From assembly GCF_000472545.1 (NCBI RefSeq), contig NZ_AWZV01000014.1, positions 62,001 through 126,000 on the forward strand: DNA of 64,000 bases, given 5' to 3'. The notes under the pieces are model-generated. The model searched no databases. It was not told the origin of the DNA and was given only the letters and a program-made list of their open reading frames with translations. This document shows, piece after piece, positions 9,180 to 18,850 of the stretch. Both the position numbers and the translations under genes were made by a program. Each line of letters starts with the position of its first letter. Positions within the stretch are counted from its first letter, which is position 1. This stretch comes from Burkholderia sp. WSM2232. Its GTDB lineage: Bacteria > Pseudomonadota > Gammaproteobacteria > Burkholderiales > Burkholderiaceae.

Positions 9180-10199
9180 TCACGCGCCGTTGGGCGCCGT
9201 GACCGGCGCCCGATTAAAGAAATAGATGCCGTGCGGCGAGCGGCCAACGGCGATGGTCTGGATCAGCTTGCGCGTGCTCAGGTCGATGACGCCGATGTGC
9301 TTCGCAAAGCGGAACGTTACCCACAGATAGCGTTTGTCGGCGGAAAGTTCCATGTCGTCGGGCCCCGGCATCAGACCCGTGATGTCGCCCACGTTGGTGA
9401 GCGACTCTTCGTCGATGATGCTAATCGTGCTCGCGACACGGTTCGACACCGCAACATGCCTGCCGTCCGCCAGCGAGCGGAAGTTGTGCGCGCCGTTGCC
9501 CGTGTGGATCGTCTTCACGACCTTCTGCGTGTGCCAGTCCACCACCGCTACGTAGTCGGCGCCGGTCATGCCGACCAGCAGGTACTTCTCACCCGGAGTC
9601 ATCCACAGCCCCGCTGGCACCTTGCCGACCTTCATCTTCCACTTGACGGTTTGCGTGGGCAGATCGATGGCGGCGAGTTCGCCGGACACCTGCAGCGTGA
9701 CAAAGACCGTCTTGCTGTCGTTCGTGAAAGCCATGTGGCTCGGCATGACCGCGAGGGGCAGTCGCGACGCGAGCGTCATCTGGTTCTTCTGGCTGTCGTA
9801 GTGATAGATGTCGAGACGGTCGAGGCGCAGACCGGTCGTGACGAGCCATTTGCGGTCAGGCGAAAAACCGATCTGGTACGGGTCTTCTATGTTTTCGACC
9901 CAGCGCTGGACCTGCCCGGTTTTCGGGTCGACCAGCATCAGATTGTTCGACACCGAGTTTGCGACGATCAACGAAGAGTTGTCCGGCGTCGCCATCAGGT
10001 GATGCGGCTCCTTGCCGGTCGGCACCGTGCCAACCACCTGACGGCTCGTCTCGTCGATGAGGCTCAGCGTGGCTTCGGCGGAATTGAGCACGATCACGTT
10101 GTTGGCGCGGGCAGCGGGAGAAAAAAAGCCTGCGGCGGCGGCGAGAGCAAAGCCTGCGGCGAACGTGGCGGTCACGCCGCGAAGAAAAAATTTACGCAT
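9180..10199 (-). CDS. Periplasmic YVTN-family beta-propeller protein
   Basis: 339 residues with a clear signal peptide (MRKFFLRGVTATFAAGFALA, cleavage near AARA-NN). The rest is a chain of propeller blades, each with a pattern such as LSLIDETSRQVVGTVPTG, LMLVDPKTGQVQRWV, VAVVDWHTQKVVKTI, and IGVIDLSTRKLIQTIAVGRS. PHH/HGI motifs precede blade strands, as in YncE/NirF-like proteins. The function is unknown; members bind DNA, haem or act as scaffolds. A long AT-rich region separates it from the divergent adhesin gene. Confidence 0.9.
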   Translation of the reverse strand: MRKFFLRGVTATFAAGFALAAAAGFFSPAARANNVIVLNSAEATLSLIDETSRQVVGTVPTGKEPHHLMATPDNSSLIVANSVSNNLMLVDPKTGQVQRWVENIEDPYQIGFSPDRKWLVTTGLRLDRLDIYHYDSQKNQMTLASRLPLAVMPSHMAFTNDSKTVFVTLQVSGELAAIDLPTQTVKWKMKVGKVPAGLWMTPGEKYLLVGMTGADYVAVVDWHTQKVVKTIHTGNGAHNFRSLADGRHVAVSNRVASTISIIDEESLTNVGDITGLMPGPDDMELSADKRYLWVTFRFAKHIGVIDLSTRKLIQTIAVGRSPHGIYFFNRAPVTAPNGA

Positions 10200-10780
10200 G
10201 AAAACTCACTTCGGAGAACGGCTGTCATTGTAGAACGTTTGCCGCTGCCCGAGGTTGACGTAGGTCGCGCCGCGCCACCGGGAAAATCAAGGGTCACATG
10301 TGGGCGCGTGTGGCGGGGATTGTGCGCTAACGCGCACAGAGCCCCGCACTGGGAAGCGAAAAAAGCTCATCTTATTTCCAGCACAAATAAACGGAACACG
10401 CTTAATAAAGTAGGCCGCATTTAAGACGGATTAGGAGTAATCCCTATTTTGTCCAAATAATCGCATCGATTTACATAAAAAAGTTAAGACAGAAAATATT
10501 CACCTCACATCTTTCGGATTTGGCTTATTTCTGGCTTTTGATCGAGCCTGGACAATCCTCGCGCGTTCATCGTCCAGCCCTCAACCCGGTGGACGTTCGA
10601 GTGGGCGCCGACCGATCCGGTCAATGAAAATGCGCCAACCCAGCGCCCGCGATGAGTAGTGGCAGGCAACCACATTGCCATTAATAATCGTCACTTTCCA
10701 GGCGCTTTAAACGGGCGATGACGCTTCCTTCGGATTATCGCGCCCACTCCGCCACACAAACAACAGCGCGGAGTTAATAC
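10200..10780. other. 581-bp AT-rich intergenic region upstream of the adhesin gene
   Basis: This is the divergent control region between the beta-propeller gene and the trimeric autotransporter. Its 10370-10510 part is strikingly AT-rich compared with the surroundings. It contains a small inverted repeat GGATTA-GGAG-TAATCC (about 10427-10442) followed by CTATTTT, terminator-like on the plus strand. No coding frame is convincing. The adhesin RBS GCGGAG lies just before its GTG start. I could not assign a definite promoter. Confidence 0.6.
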
Positions 10781-13700
10781 GTGAACAAGACTTATCAATT
10801 AATCTGGTGTGAAGCAACATGCACGTGGGTAGCGGCCCCGGAAACGTCGAAGGCGAAGACCCGGCGCGGTTCGGCGAGCGCGAAAACCATCGCGCTCGCC
10901 GTGCTGGCCGCCGCCCTGTTCGGAGAAAACGCGCTGGCCGCGGGCGTTAACGCGACAGAGGTAGGTCCGGGCGCCAATGCGGCGGGAAACGGCTCGGTGG
11001 CAGTCGGGGTGAATACGACCGCATCTGGGGTGAATGCGATTGCCGAAGGCGCAAACGCCAATGCTTCGGGGGACAACTCTGTCGCGCTGGGCATGGGCGC
11101 CACGGCGAGTGGCGCCGGCTCGACCGCGACGGGCCTCGGCGCCCGCGCGTTGGCGGACGGCGCCACCGCCACCGGAACGGCTGCCGTGGCCGCTGGCCTG
11201 CGCTCGGTGGCGAGCGGCTTTAACTCGCATGCGAACGGCACCGACTCCATCGCGGCGGGTGCCGGCGCGACCGCCAGCAGTGACGGCAGCACGGCGTTGG
11301 GCGGTTCCGCGCAGGCCAATGCGACACTGTCGAGCGCGGTGGGATACGGCGCACGCTCTGACGGAATCAGCGCGGTTGCGCTCGGCTATGCCGCCACGGC
11401 GTCGAACAATTATTCGTTTGCCGGCGGTGCATCCGCCAAAGCCGCGGGCGACAACTCCACGGCTCTCGGCTATTCGGCCTCGACCACCGGCCTGAACTCG
11501 GTCGCCCTTGGCTATGCCGCCAGCGCGTCCGCCGACAACAGCGTGGCGCTGGGTTCCCGGTCCACCACCAGCGCAGACCTCACCAAGGCCGCCTACGTAC
11601 CGCCCGGCGCCGCTCCCACGACAATAGCGGGGGCGACAGCAACGGGCGAAGTGTCGGTGGGTTCGTCGGGAGCGGAACGCCGACTGACCAACGTCGCCGC
11701 CGGTGCAGACGCAACCGACGCTGTCAACGTCAGTCAGTTGCGGGCCGCGACCACAGGCCTTTCGCGCTACTTCAAGGCCGACGGCGCCAATGACGGCAGC
11801 GACGACGCAAGCTCCACGGGCAATCGCGCGCTAGCCGTCGGCAGCAGCGCAGCGGCGAGCGGTATCCAGGCAGTCGCCGTCGGCGCCGGTGCAACGGCTA
11901 GCGGTGCGGACGCGGTCGCTCTCGGCTCAAGCACCACTGCCAGCGGTACTGATGCGGTCGCTCTCGGCGCAAGTGCAGCGGCTAGCGGTACCCAGGCGGT
12001 CGCCCTCGGCACAAGTGCCACGGCCAGCGGCACCCAGGCGGTCGCCCTCGGCACAAGTGCCACGGCCAGCGGCACCGAGGCAGTCGCTCTCGGCGCGAGT
12101 GCCACGGCCAGCGGCACCCAGGCGGTCGCCCTCGGCGGCTCGGCGCTCGCGGCGGGCCAGGCCAGCTTCGCCGCTGGCACCAGTGCCCAGGCCCAAGGCG
12201 GATTCAGCACCGCCGTGGGCGGCTTCGCCAATGCCGCCAGCGACGGCTCCACCGCGCTTGGCTACGAGGCGAGCGCGACCGGCGCCAATGCGACCGCGCT
12301 CGGCTACCAGGCACGCGCGCAGGCGGCAAACTCCGTTGCGCTGGGCCAAGGCTCTGTCGCGGACCGGGCCAACACAGTCTCCGTCGGATCGAGCGGCAAC
12401 GAACGGCAGATCACGAACGTCGCAGCCGGAGTGCAAGGGACCGACGCGGTCAACGTCACCCAACTCAATACAGCAGTCGGCAACGCGTCGCGCTACTTCA
12501 AGGCCGGCGGCGCCAATGACGGCAGCGACGACGCAAGCTCCACAGGAGACCGTGCAGTCGCCATCGGCAGCAGCGCAGCGGCCAGCGCTCCCGAGAGCGT
12601 GGCGGTCGGGGCAAGTGCTACCGCAAGCGGCGCGAACGCGGTCGCTCTCGGCGGCTCGGCGTTGGCCGCGGGCCAGGCCAGCATCGCCGCCGGCACCAGC
12701 GCTCAAGCCCAAGGCGAATTCAGTACCGCCGTGGGCGGCTACGCCAATGCCGCCAGCGACGGCTCTACCGCGCTCGGCTACGAGGCCAGCGCGGCGAGTA
12801 GCAATGCAACCGCGCTCGGTTATCAGGCACGCGCGCAGGCGGCAAACTCGGTTGCACTCGGCAATGGCGCGTCGAGCTCTGGTGCCGGCGCCATTGCCGT
12901 AGGCACGGGAGCCAGCGCGCCCAGCGACGATGGCGTTGCGCTCGGCCAACTCGCCTCTGCACGGGGCGCCGGGTCGCTCGCTCTGGGTGCGATGTCGCAA
13001 GCGCAGGCACAAGGCTCGGTCGCACTCGGCCAACGCTCCATCGCGGATCGCGCCAATACCGTTTCGGTCGGCTCCGCCGGCAACGAACGCCAGATCACCA
13101 ACGTCGCCGCCGGCACCGCGGACACCGACGCCGTCAACGTCGCGCAGTTGAAAGCCGTGAGCGACCAGGGCGCTGCCACCGCCGCGAAGCTCGACGGCGC
13201 GGTGATGTACGACCGTAACCCGGACGGCAGTGTCAACAGGAATAGCGTCACCCTCGGCGGCGACGCAGCGAGCGGCGGCACGGTCCTTCACAATGTTGCG
13301 GACGGCGTCGACAGTTCGGACGCGGTGAACGTCGGCCAACTGAACGCAGCGATTAACGGCGCGGTGAACAACGCGGTCGTCAATGCGGCGAACCCGTTCT
13401 TCAGCGCCGAGGGCGACCGCGACCTGGAAGGCGCCGTTTCGTCCGGCGTGCACTCGCTGGCCAGCGGGGCGAGCGCGCGCGCCACCGGGGTGAACGCCAG
13501 CGCCGTCGGCGCGAACTCGCTCGCCAGCGGCAGCGGGGCGACCGCGCTCGGCGCAGGCGCCACGGCAAGCGCCGTGAACTCGGTGGCCTTGGGCCAAGGC
13601 TCGATCGCGGATCGTGCCAACACGGTGTCGGTCGGCGCGGCGGGTCAGGAACGTCAGATCGCCAACGTTGCAGCCGGCGTGCAAGGCACCGATGCGGTCA

Positions 13701-14017
13701 ACGTCAACCAGTTGCAACAGAGCATGGGCGGCACACTCGGCGCAGCGCGCAGCTATACGGACGACCAGATCCGTTCCGCGCGGCGCGATTCGTATGGCGG
13801 CACCGCATCCGCCCTCGCAATGGCCGGTCTGCCTCAAGCAGTCCTGCCTGGCCGCGGCATGGTTGCCATGGCCGGGGGCACGTATGGCGGGCAGTCGGCG
13901 CTCGCGATCGGCGTGTCGCAGTTGTCGGAGACCGGTAAGTGGGTCTACAAGCTGCAAGGCACCACGGACTCGCGCGGCCAGTTCGGCGCGTCGGTCGGTG
14001 CAGGCATGCACTGGTAA
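10781..14017 (+). CDS. Trimeric autotransporter adhesin (YadA-like, type Vc secretion)
   Basis: 1078 residues from a GTG start with RBS GGAG 8 nt upstream. The N-terminus MNKTYQLIWCEATCTWV is an extended signal peptide region (ESPR), followed by a hydrophobic core ending near ALAAG. The passenger is built of YadA head repeats of about 14 residues (pattern VALGxxAxASGxxA). These are interrupted by neck modules ITNVAAGxxxTDAVNVxQL and two RYFKAxGANDGSDDASSTG blocks. The last 70 or so residues form the YadA anchor that makes the trimeric outer-membrane barrel, ending QFGASVGAGMHW with a terminal aromatic. Likely role is surface adhesion and autoaggregation. The internal repeats are nearly identical at DNA level (see repeat entries). 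Confidence 0.96.
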   Translation: MNKTYQLIWCEATCTWVAAPETSKAKTRRGSASAKTIALAVLAAALFGENALAAGVNATEVGPGANAAGNGSVAVGVNTTASGVNAIAEGANANASGDNSVALGMGATASGAGSTATGLGARALADGATATGTAAVAAGLRSVASGFNSHANGTDSIAAGAGATASSDGSTALGGSAQANATLSSAVGYGARSDGISAVALGYAATASNNYSFAGGASAKAAGDNSTALGYSASTTGLNSVALGYAASASADNSVALGSRSTTSADLTKAAYVPPGAAPTTIAGATATGEVSVGSSGAERRLTNVAAGADATDAVNVSQLRAATTGLSRYFKADGANDGSDDASSTGNRALAVGSSAAASGIQAVAVGAGATASGADAVALGSSTTASGTDAVALGASAAASGTQAVALGTSATASGTQAVALGTSATASGTEAVALGASATASGTQAVALGGSALAAGQASFAAGTSAQAQGGFSTAVGGFANAASDGSTALGYEASATGANATALGYQARAQAANSVALGQGSVADRANTVSVGSSGNERQITNVAAGVQGTDAVNVTQLNTAVGNASRYFKAGGANDGSDDASSTGDRAVAIGSSAAASAPESVAVGASATASGANAVALGGSALAAGQASIAAGTSAQAQGEFSTAVGGYANAASDGSTALGYEASAASSNATALGYQARAQAANSVALGNGASSSGAGAIAVGTGASAPSDDGVALGQLASARGAGSLALGAMSQAQAQGSVALGQRSIADRANTVSVGSAGNERQITNVAAGTADTDAVNVAQLKAVSDQGAATAAKLDGAVMYDRNPDGSVNRNSVTLGGDAASGGTVLHNVADGVDSSDAVNVGQLNAAINGAVNNAVVNAANPFFSAEGDRDLEGAVSSGVHSLASGASARATGVNASAVGANSLASGSGATALGAGATASAVNSVALGQGSIADRANTVSVGAAGQERQIANVAAGVQGTDAVNVNQLQQSMGGTLGAARSYTDDQIRSARRDSYGGTASALAMAGLPQAVLPGRGMVAMAGGTYGGQSALAIGVSQLSETGKWVYKLQGTTDSRGQFGASVGAGMHW
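11929..12130 (+). repeat. 42-bp tandem repeats inside the adhesin head
   Basis: Five consecutive 14-codon units of the form SGTQAVALGTSATA, almost identical at DNA level. Because 42 is a multiple of three, gain or loss of units keeps the frame and changes adhesin length. Confidence 0.9.
12134..12346 (+). repeat. 213-bp block duplicated at 12650-12862 in the adhesin gene
   Basis: Encodes GGSALAAGQASFAAGTSAQA through AQAANSVALG. The same block recurs exactly 516 bp downstream (12650-12862) with few differences, and the RYFKA module is likewise duplicated (11765 and 12491). Internal duplication by recombination is the simplest explanation. Confidence 0.88.
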
Positions 14018-14034
14018 GAACGGCACCGTAGATC

Positions 14035-14064
14035 GACGCATCGCCGTTAGCCCGGCGATGCGTC
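14035..14064 (+). terminator. Hairpin after the adhesin gene
   Basis: A perfect 12-bp stem (14035-14046 with 14053-14064) with a 6-nt loop, 17 bp after the adhesin stop. No T-run follows, so it may stabilise the 3' end rather than terminate by itself. A second GC hairpin lies near 14106-14121. Confidence 0.55.
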
Positions 14065-14297
14065 GCAATGCGAATGCAGCGAGCAAATAGGCTCAGGTCC
14101 AATCCCGGCCTGAGCCGGGGTTCGCGCGATGGGCGCCCGCACAACGGAGCACGTCGCGCGCCCTTTTTCGCGTGGACCGGAAGGACCGTCAGCACCCCGC
14201 CTTGGGTTGGGCCTTGGGTTGGGCCTTCGGCTGGCCCTCGGGTTGCGCCTTGCGTTAGCCGCGCGACACGCCCGGCCCTCGCCCACCCCCGCCCACC

Positions 14298-17200
14298 TCA
14301 GCGCTGCATCGAATCCCACACCTTGTAAAGCCGCTTCACGGATACCGGCATCGGCGTGCGCAATTCCTGCGCGAACAGCGACACGCGCAACTCTTCCAGC
14401 AGCCAGCGGAACTCGGACAGACGCGCATCCGGCACCCCGCCACGCTGCGCGACGGCGCGCTGATAGTGCTGCAACAACGGCTGGAATTCGGCAAACTGCC
14501 GCGCATCGCGTGCGGGGTCCGCTTTCAGTTTGTCGATGCGCAATGCAATGCCCTTCAGATAGCGCGGGAAATGCGTCAGTTGAGAGTACGGGGTATCGAC
14601 CATGAACCGCTTGCCGATCAGCGCATCGAGCTGATTCTGCATGTCGGCATGCGCGCTGGTGAATGACTTCGCTTGCACCAGCTTCTTCTGCACGGCCGCG
14701 TACTCGCCGAGAATCTGCCCGACCAGTCGCGCAATTTCCTGAGCCAGCAGGCTCAGACGGCTTCGCCCTTCGTCGCGCCGCGTGTGAAAGCTCGCGTCGT
14801 CGTCCGGCAACGGATCCTGCAGGCACGCGCGATCGAGCGCCGTGTCGACCAACTGGTCGCGCAGTTCTTCCTGCGTGCCGCGAGTCAGGAACTGCATCGC
14901 CATTTCTCGCAAGCCCGGCAGGTTTTTCTCCAGATACTTGATCGGTTCCTTCAACTGCAACGCGAACAGCCGACGCAAGCCCGCGCGATGAATCCGCGCC
15001 GCCTCGTCCGGCGAATCGAACACCTCGACGTCGCAGTGAGTGCCGCGATCCACCAGCGCCGGATAACCGAACAGCGTCTGCCCGCCGCGGCGGATTTCGA
15101 GCAACTCGGGCAGCTTGCCGAAATTCCACGTGGTCAGGTTTTCGTACAGCGCGGTGCCTGCGCTACCGCCGCCTGACGCGGCGCCCGGCGTGCCCGGAGC
15201 GGCAACGCCCGGAGCGCGCGCCGCCTTGTCAGCAGACGGAGCCCGCGACGGCGACGCCACTTCTCCCCGCGCCCCAGCGGCGCCAGCAGCACCAGGAGCG
15301 CGCGAAGCACCCGCAGTCCCCGCAAGCGCCGCGCCGGCCGCGCTGGAAGCGATCTTCTGGAAATGCTGCTGCGCCTGCCCGCCGAGCTCCGCGCGCAGTT
15401 GCGACAGATTGCGGCCCATCGCGAGCTGCCGCCCGTGCTCGTCAATCACCTTGAAGTTCATGAACAGATGCGGCGGCAAGGTCTCGAGTTTGAAGTCGGC
15501 CTGCCTGAGCGCGACCTGCTTCTGCTCGCGCACATCGGCGATCAACGCTTCCAGCAGACCGCCCGCGGCAAAACGGGGCGCCTCGTGACGCTCGACGAAG
15601 CCCGCCGCGTACTCCGGCAGCGGCACGCAGTGACGCCGCAGTTTCTGCGGCAACGACTTCAGCAGCAGTTGCGTCTTCTCCTTCAGCATGCCGGGCACGA
15701 GCCACTCGCAGCGCCGCGCGTCGACCTGATTCAGCGCAAAGAGCGGCACGGCGAGCGTGACGCCGTCGCGCGGGGAGCCCGGCTCGAAGTGATAGGTGAG
15801 CGCCATCTCGACGCCCGCCATCGTCATCCGTTTGGGAAACAGATCCGTCGTCACACCGGCGGCTTCGTGGCGCATCAGGTCGTCCCGCGACAGGTACAGC
15901 AGGCGCAGCTTGTCCTCCGGCTGGCCGCTCTTTTTCACCTCGTCGCGATACCAGCGCTCGAACGCCGCGCCCGTGTAAATGCCCTTCGGCAGTGCCTGGT
16001 CGTAGAAGCCAAAGATCAACTCTTCGTCGACGAGCACGTCCTGACGGCGCGACTTGTGTTCGAGCTGCTCGATGTCGGCAAGCAGCTTGCGGTTGTGCGC
16101 GAAAAATCCGAGCCGCGTGTCGAATTCGCCTTCGACGAGCGCGCCGCGAATAAACAGCTCCCGCGCCCGCGCCGGGTCCTGCTTGCCGAAGCTCACGCGC
16201 CGGCGGTGGTAAATCGGCAACCCGTACAGCACCGCGCGCTCGAACGCGGACACCTGCGCCGCGCGCTTTTCCCAATGCGGCTCGCTGAGCGACTTCTTCA
16301 GCAGATGCGCGCCGATCTTCTCGATCCACTCGGGCTCGATCCTCGCGATGCAGCGCGCGTACAGACGGCTCGTCTCGACCAGTTCGGCGGCCATCACCCA
16401 CTTGCCCGCTTTCTTCACCAGCGCGGAGCCCGGCCACAAGTAGAATTTGATGCCGCGCGCGCCGAGGTAATACGGCTCGTCATCGGCTTTCAGACCGATG
16501 TTGCCGAGCAGGCCCGTGAGCAGCGCCAGGTGGATCTGCTCGAAGGTCGCCTCGGCTTCGTTCAGACGCCAGCCGTGCTCGCGCACCACCGTCAGCAACT
16601 GTGAATGAACATCGCGCCATTCGCGCAGACGCAGTTGCGACAGAAAGTTCTTGCGGCATTCCTCGTGCAACTGCTTGTTCGACTTCTTGTGCGCAATCGC
16701 TTCTTCGAACCAGTTCCAGATCTTCAACCACTGCAGGAACTCCGAACGTTCGTCGGCAAAGCGGCGATGCGCCTCATCGGCCTGCTGCTGCGCCTCGATC
16801 GGCCGGTCGCGCGGGTCCTGCACGGACAGCGCGCTCGCGATGATCAGCACTTCCTTCAGCGACTGCTGATCGCGTGCGGCGAGAATCATCCGGCCGACGC
16901 GCGGATCGAGCGGCAGACGTGCAAGTTCGCGGCCAAGCGGTGTGAGCTGGTTGTCGTCGTCGACGGCGCCCAGTTCGTTCAGCAGTTGATAACCGTCGGC
17001 GATCGCGCGGCCAGGCGGCGGCTCGATAAACGGAAACGTCTCAATCGCCGTCAGATGCAGCGACTTCATGCGCAGAATCACGGAAGCCAGCGACGAGCGC
17101 AGAATTTCCGGATCGGTAAAACGCACGCGGGCCTGGTAATCGCTTTCGTCATAAAGACGGATACAGATGCCGTCGGCCACCCGTCCACAACGCCCCGCCC

Positions 17201-18827
17201 GCTGATTCGCGGCGGCCTGCGAAATCGGCTCGACCTGCAACTGCTCGACCTTGTTCCTGTACGAGTAGCGCTTCACGCGCGCGAGGCCCGTGTCAACCAC
17301 ATAGCGGATGCCGGGCACCGTCAGCGAGGTTTCCGCGACGTTTGTCGCGAGCACGATGCGCCGCGCGTTCGAAGTGCGGAACACGCGCTCCTGGTCGGCG
17401 GCGGAAAGCCGCGCGAAGAGCGGCAGGATTTCCGTATGCGGAGGATGGTGCTTGCGCAGCGCCTCCGCGGCGTCGCGAATTTCGCGCTCGCCGGGCAGGA
17501 ACACGAGCACGTCGCCGGGGCCTTCGCGACACAATTCGTCGACGGCGTCGACCAGCGCTTCCATCAGATCGCGGTCGCGCTCCTTGCCCGCTTCGCGCGG
17601 CGACCTTGCCCGCTCGCCGCGCGAAGCGTGTGAGCTCGCCGCGCCCGCGCCGCCCGAGTTGCCACCCGAGGTGCCTTGCGCAGCCTTCACCGCCGAGCTT
17701 TCTTCGGCAACCGGACGGTAGCGCACCTCGACGGGATAGAGGCGCCCGCTCACTTCGATCACCGGCACAGGTTTGTCCTCGCTGCCGAAGTGGCGCGCGA
17801 AGCGATCGGCGTCGATCGTCGCCGAGGTCACGATCAGCTTCAGATCGGGACGCTTCGGCAAGACTTCCTTCAGGTAGCCGAGCAGAAAGTCGATGTTCAG
17901 GCTGCGCTCGTGCGCTTCGTCGATGATTAGCGTGTCATACGCCTTGAGCAGCGGATCGGTCTGCGTCTCGGCGAGCAGAATGCCGTCTGTCATCAGCTTG
18001 ACCGACGCGCCGGGCGACAGATTGTCGGTGAAACGCACCTTGTAGCCGACCACCTCGCCGAACGGCGTGCCGAGTTCTTCGGCGATGCGCCGGCCGGTTG
18101 CCGAAGCCGCGATGCGGCGCGGCTGCGTGTGGCCGATCAGCCCCGAGCCGCCGGCACCGAGGCCGCGGCCCAACGCGAGGCAGATTTTCGGCAACTGAGT
18201 GGTTTTACCGGAGCCTGTTTCGCCCGACACGATCACCACCTGGTTTTCGGCGATGGCTTGTGCGATCTCGTCGCGGCGGCCGGACACCGGCAACGCTTCC
18301 GGGAACGTGATGGGCGGTATCGGGTTCGGCGAAGCGGCCGGACGTGCGCTGCGGGGCGAGTGCGCCGCGCGCGGTTCTCGCCGCTCACCGCGCGGCACGT
18401 TGGGAGCGTTCGGGGCGTTCTGCGCATTCGGCGCATTCGGCGCATTCGGCGCATTCGGCGCATTCGGCGCATTCGGCGCATTCGGCGCGTTCGGCGCGTT
18501 CGGCGCATTCGCCGGATTCAGGGCGTTCGGGGCCTTCCGGGCGGCTCGACGCTCATTGCGCGGGTTGGCCGACGCCTCGGCGCCCGGCGCGGCACGCTGT
18601 GCCTTTTCGTTTGACGCGGCACGCGGCGCCTTTTCATTCGACGCGGCACGCTTCGCTTCGCCGCCCGGCGCCTCGCCCCCGGCCTCGCGCCCCGTACGGG
18701 GCGTGTTCGGCTTGCCGCGATTCGCCTCCTGGCCGGCGCGGTGCTGCGCGTCGCCAGGCTTTGTTTGATCGGCGGCCGGCGCCGCATTCTCGTTCGCCGC
18801 GGCGGGACTTTTGGGTACATTCGACAT
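14298..18827 (-). CDS. hrpA: ATP-dependent RNA helicase HrpA (DEAH box)
   Basis: 1509 residues, longer than E. coli HrpA (about 1300) because of an N-terminal low-complexity extension of about 170 residues. The helicase core begins with [13 protein letters not shown] (Walker A), followed by HTQPRRIAA, the DEAH box in [28 protein letters not shown], and the motif VI region [10 protein letters not shown]2/OB and DUF3418 C-terminal parts follow. HrpA helicases act on ribosome-associated mRNA in the cytosol. The N-terminal tail is rich in Ala, Asn, Pro and Arg and contains a run of about a dozen Asn-Ala-Pro repeats. The start ATG lies 23 bp from the divergent argA start with no Shine-Dalgarno, see promoter entry. 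Confidence 0.96.
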   Translation of the reverse strand: MSNVPKSPAAANENAAPAADQTKPGDAQHRAGQEANRGKPNTPRTGREAGGEAPGGEAKRAASNEKAPRAASNEKAQRAAPGAEASANPRNERRAARKAPNALNPANAPNAPNAPNAPNAPNAPNAPNAPNAPNAQNAPNAPNVPRGERREPRAAHSPRSARPAASPNPIPPITFPEALPVSGRRDEIAQAIAENQVVIVSGETGSGKTTQLPKICLALGRGLGAGGSGLIGHTQPRRIAASATGRRIAEELGTPFGEVVGYKVRFTDNLSPGASVKLMTDGILLAETQTDPLLKAYDTLIIDEAHERSLNIDFLLGYLKEVLPKRPDLKLIVTSATIDADRFARHFGSEDKPVPVIEVSGRLYPVEVRYRPVAEESSAVKAAQGTSGGNSGGAGAASSHASRGERARSPREAGKERDRDLMEALVDAVDELCREGPGDVLVFLPGEREIRDAAEALRKHHPPHTEILPLFARLSAADQERVFRTSNARRIVLATNVAETSLTVPGIRYVVDTGLARVKRYSYRNKVEQLQVEPISQAAANQRAGRCGRVADGICIRLYDESDYQARVRFTDPEILRSSLASVILRMKSLHLTAIETFPFIEPPPGRAIADGYQLLNELGAVDDDNQLTPLGRELARLPLDPRVGRMILAARDQQSLKEVLIIASALSVQDPRDRPIEAQQQADEAHRRFADERSEFLQWLKIWNWFEEAIAHKKSNKQLHEECRKNFLSQLRLREWRDVHSQLLTVVREHGWRLNEAEATFEQIHLALLTGLLGNIGLKADDEPYYLGARGIKFYLWPGSALVKKAGKWVMAAELVETSRLYARCIARIEPEWIEKIGAHLLKKSLSEPHWEKRAAQVSAFERAVLYGLPIYHRRRVSFGKQDPARARELFIRGALVEGEFDTRLGFFAHNRKLLADIEQLEHKSRRQDVLVDEELIFGFYDQALPKGIYTGAAFERWYRDEVKKSGQPEDKLRLLYLSRDDLMRHEAAGVTTDLFPKRMTMAGVEMALTYHFEPGSPRDGVTLAVPLFALNQVDARRCEWLVPGMLKEKTQLLLKSLPQKLRRHCVPLPEYAAGFVERHEAPRFAAGGLLEALIADVREQKQVALRQADFKLETLPPHLFMNFKVIDEHGRQLAMGRNLSQLRAELGGQAQQHFQKIASSAAGAALAGTAGASRAPGAAGAAGARGEVASPSRAPSADKAARAPGVAAPGTPGAASGGGSAGTALYENLTTWNFGKLPELLEIRRGGQTLFGYPALVDRGTHCDVEVFDSPDEAARIHRAGLRRLFALQLKEPIKYLEKNLPGLREMAMQFLTRGTQEELRDQLVDTALDRACLQDPLPDDDASFHTRRDEGRSRLSLLAQEIARLVGQILGEYAAVQKKLVQAKSFTSAHADMQNQLDALIGKRFMVDTPYSQLTHFPRYLKGIALRIDKLKADPARDARQFAEFQPLLQHYQRAVAQRGGVPDARLSEFRWLLEELRVSLFAQELRTPMPVSVKRLYKVWDSMQR
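18404..18525 (-). repeat. 9-bp in-frame repeat encoding (Asn-Ala-Pro)n in HrpA
   Basis: About 13 units of a 9-bp sequence (plus strand GGCGCATTC, with GCGTTC variants at the edges). The frame is kept for any copy number, so this disordered linker could vary in length between strains. Confidence 0.93.
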
Positions 18828-18835
18828 GGGGGCGC

Positions 18836-18843
18836 ATTATAAT
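18836..18843. promoter_or_regulatory. Palindromic bidirectional -10 element between hrpA and argA
   Basis: The 23-bp gap contains the self-complementary ATTATAAT, which gives a perfect TATAAT on both strands (plus 18838-18843, minus 18841-18836). A start 7-8 nt downstream would fall at or within about 2 nt of each ATG (18851 and 18827). Neither gene has a Shine-Dalgarno in the gap. No good -35 box was found on either side. Confidence 0.5.
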
Positions 18844-18850
18844 CCCGGGC

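Noticed and set aside
11927..14086. 719-residue open frame antisense to the adhesin
   Set aside because: It mirrors the repetitive, GC-rich adhesin gene; Arg/Ala/Gly/Asp composition and no recognisable motif.
18344..18850. N-terminal extension of argA to 631 residues
   Set aside because: The extension is antisense to hrpA repeats (Arg/Ser/His-rich); homologues start at MNSQTDLV-like sequence near 18851.
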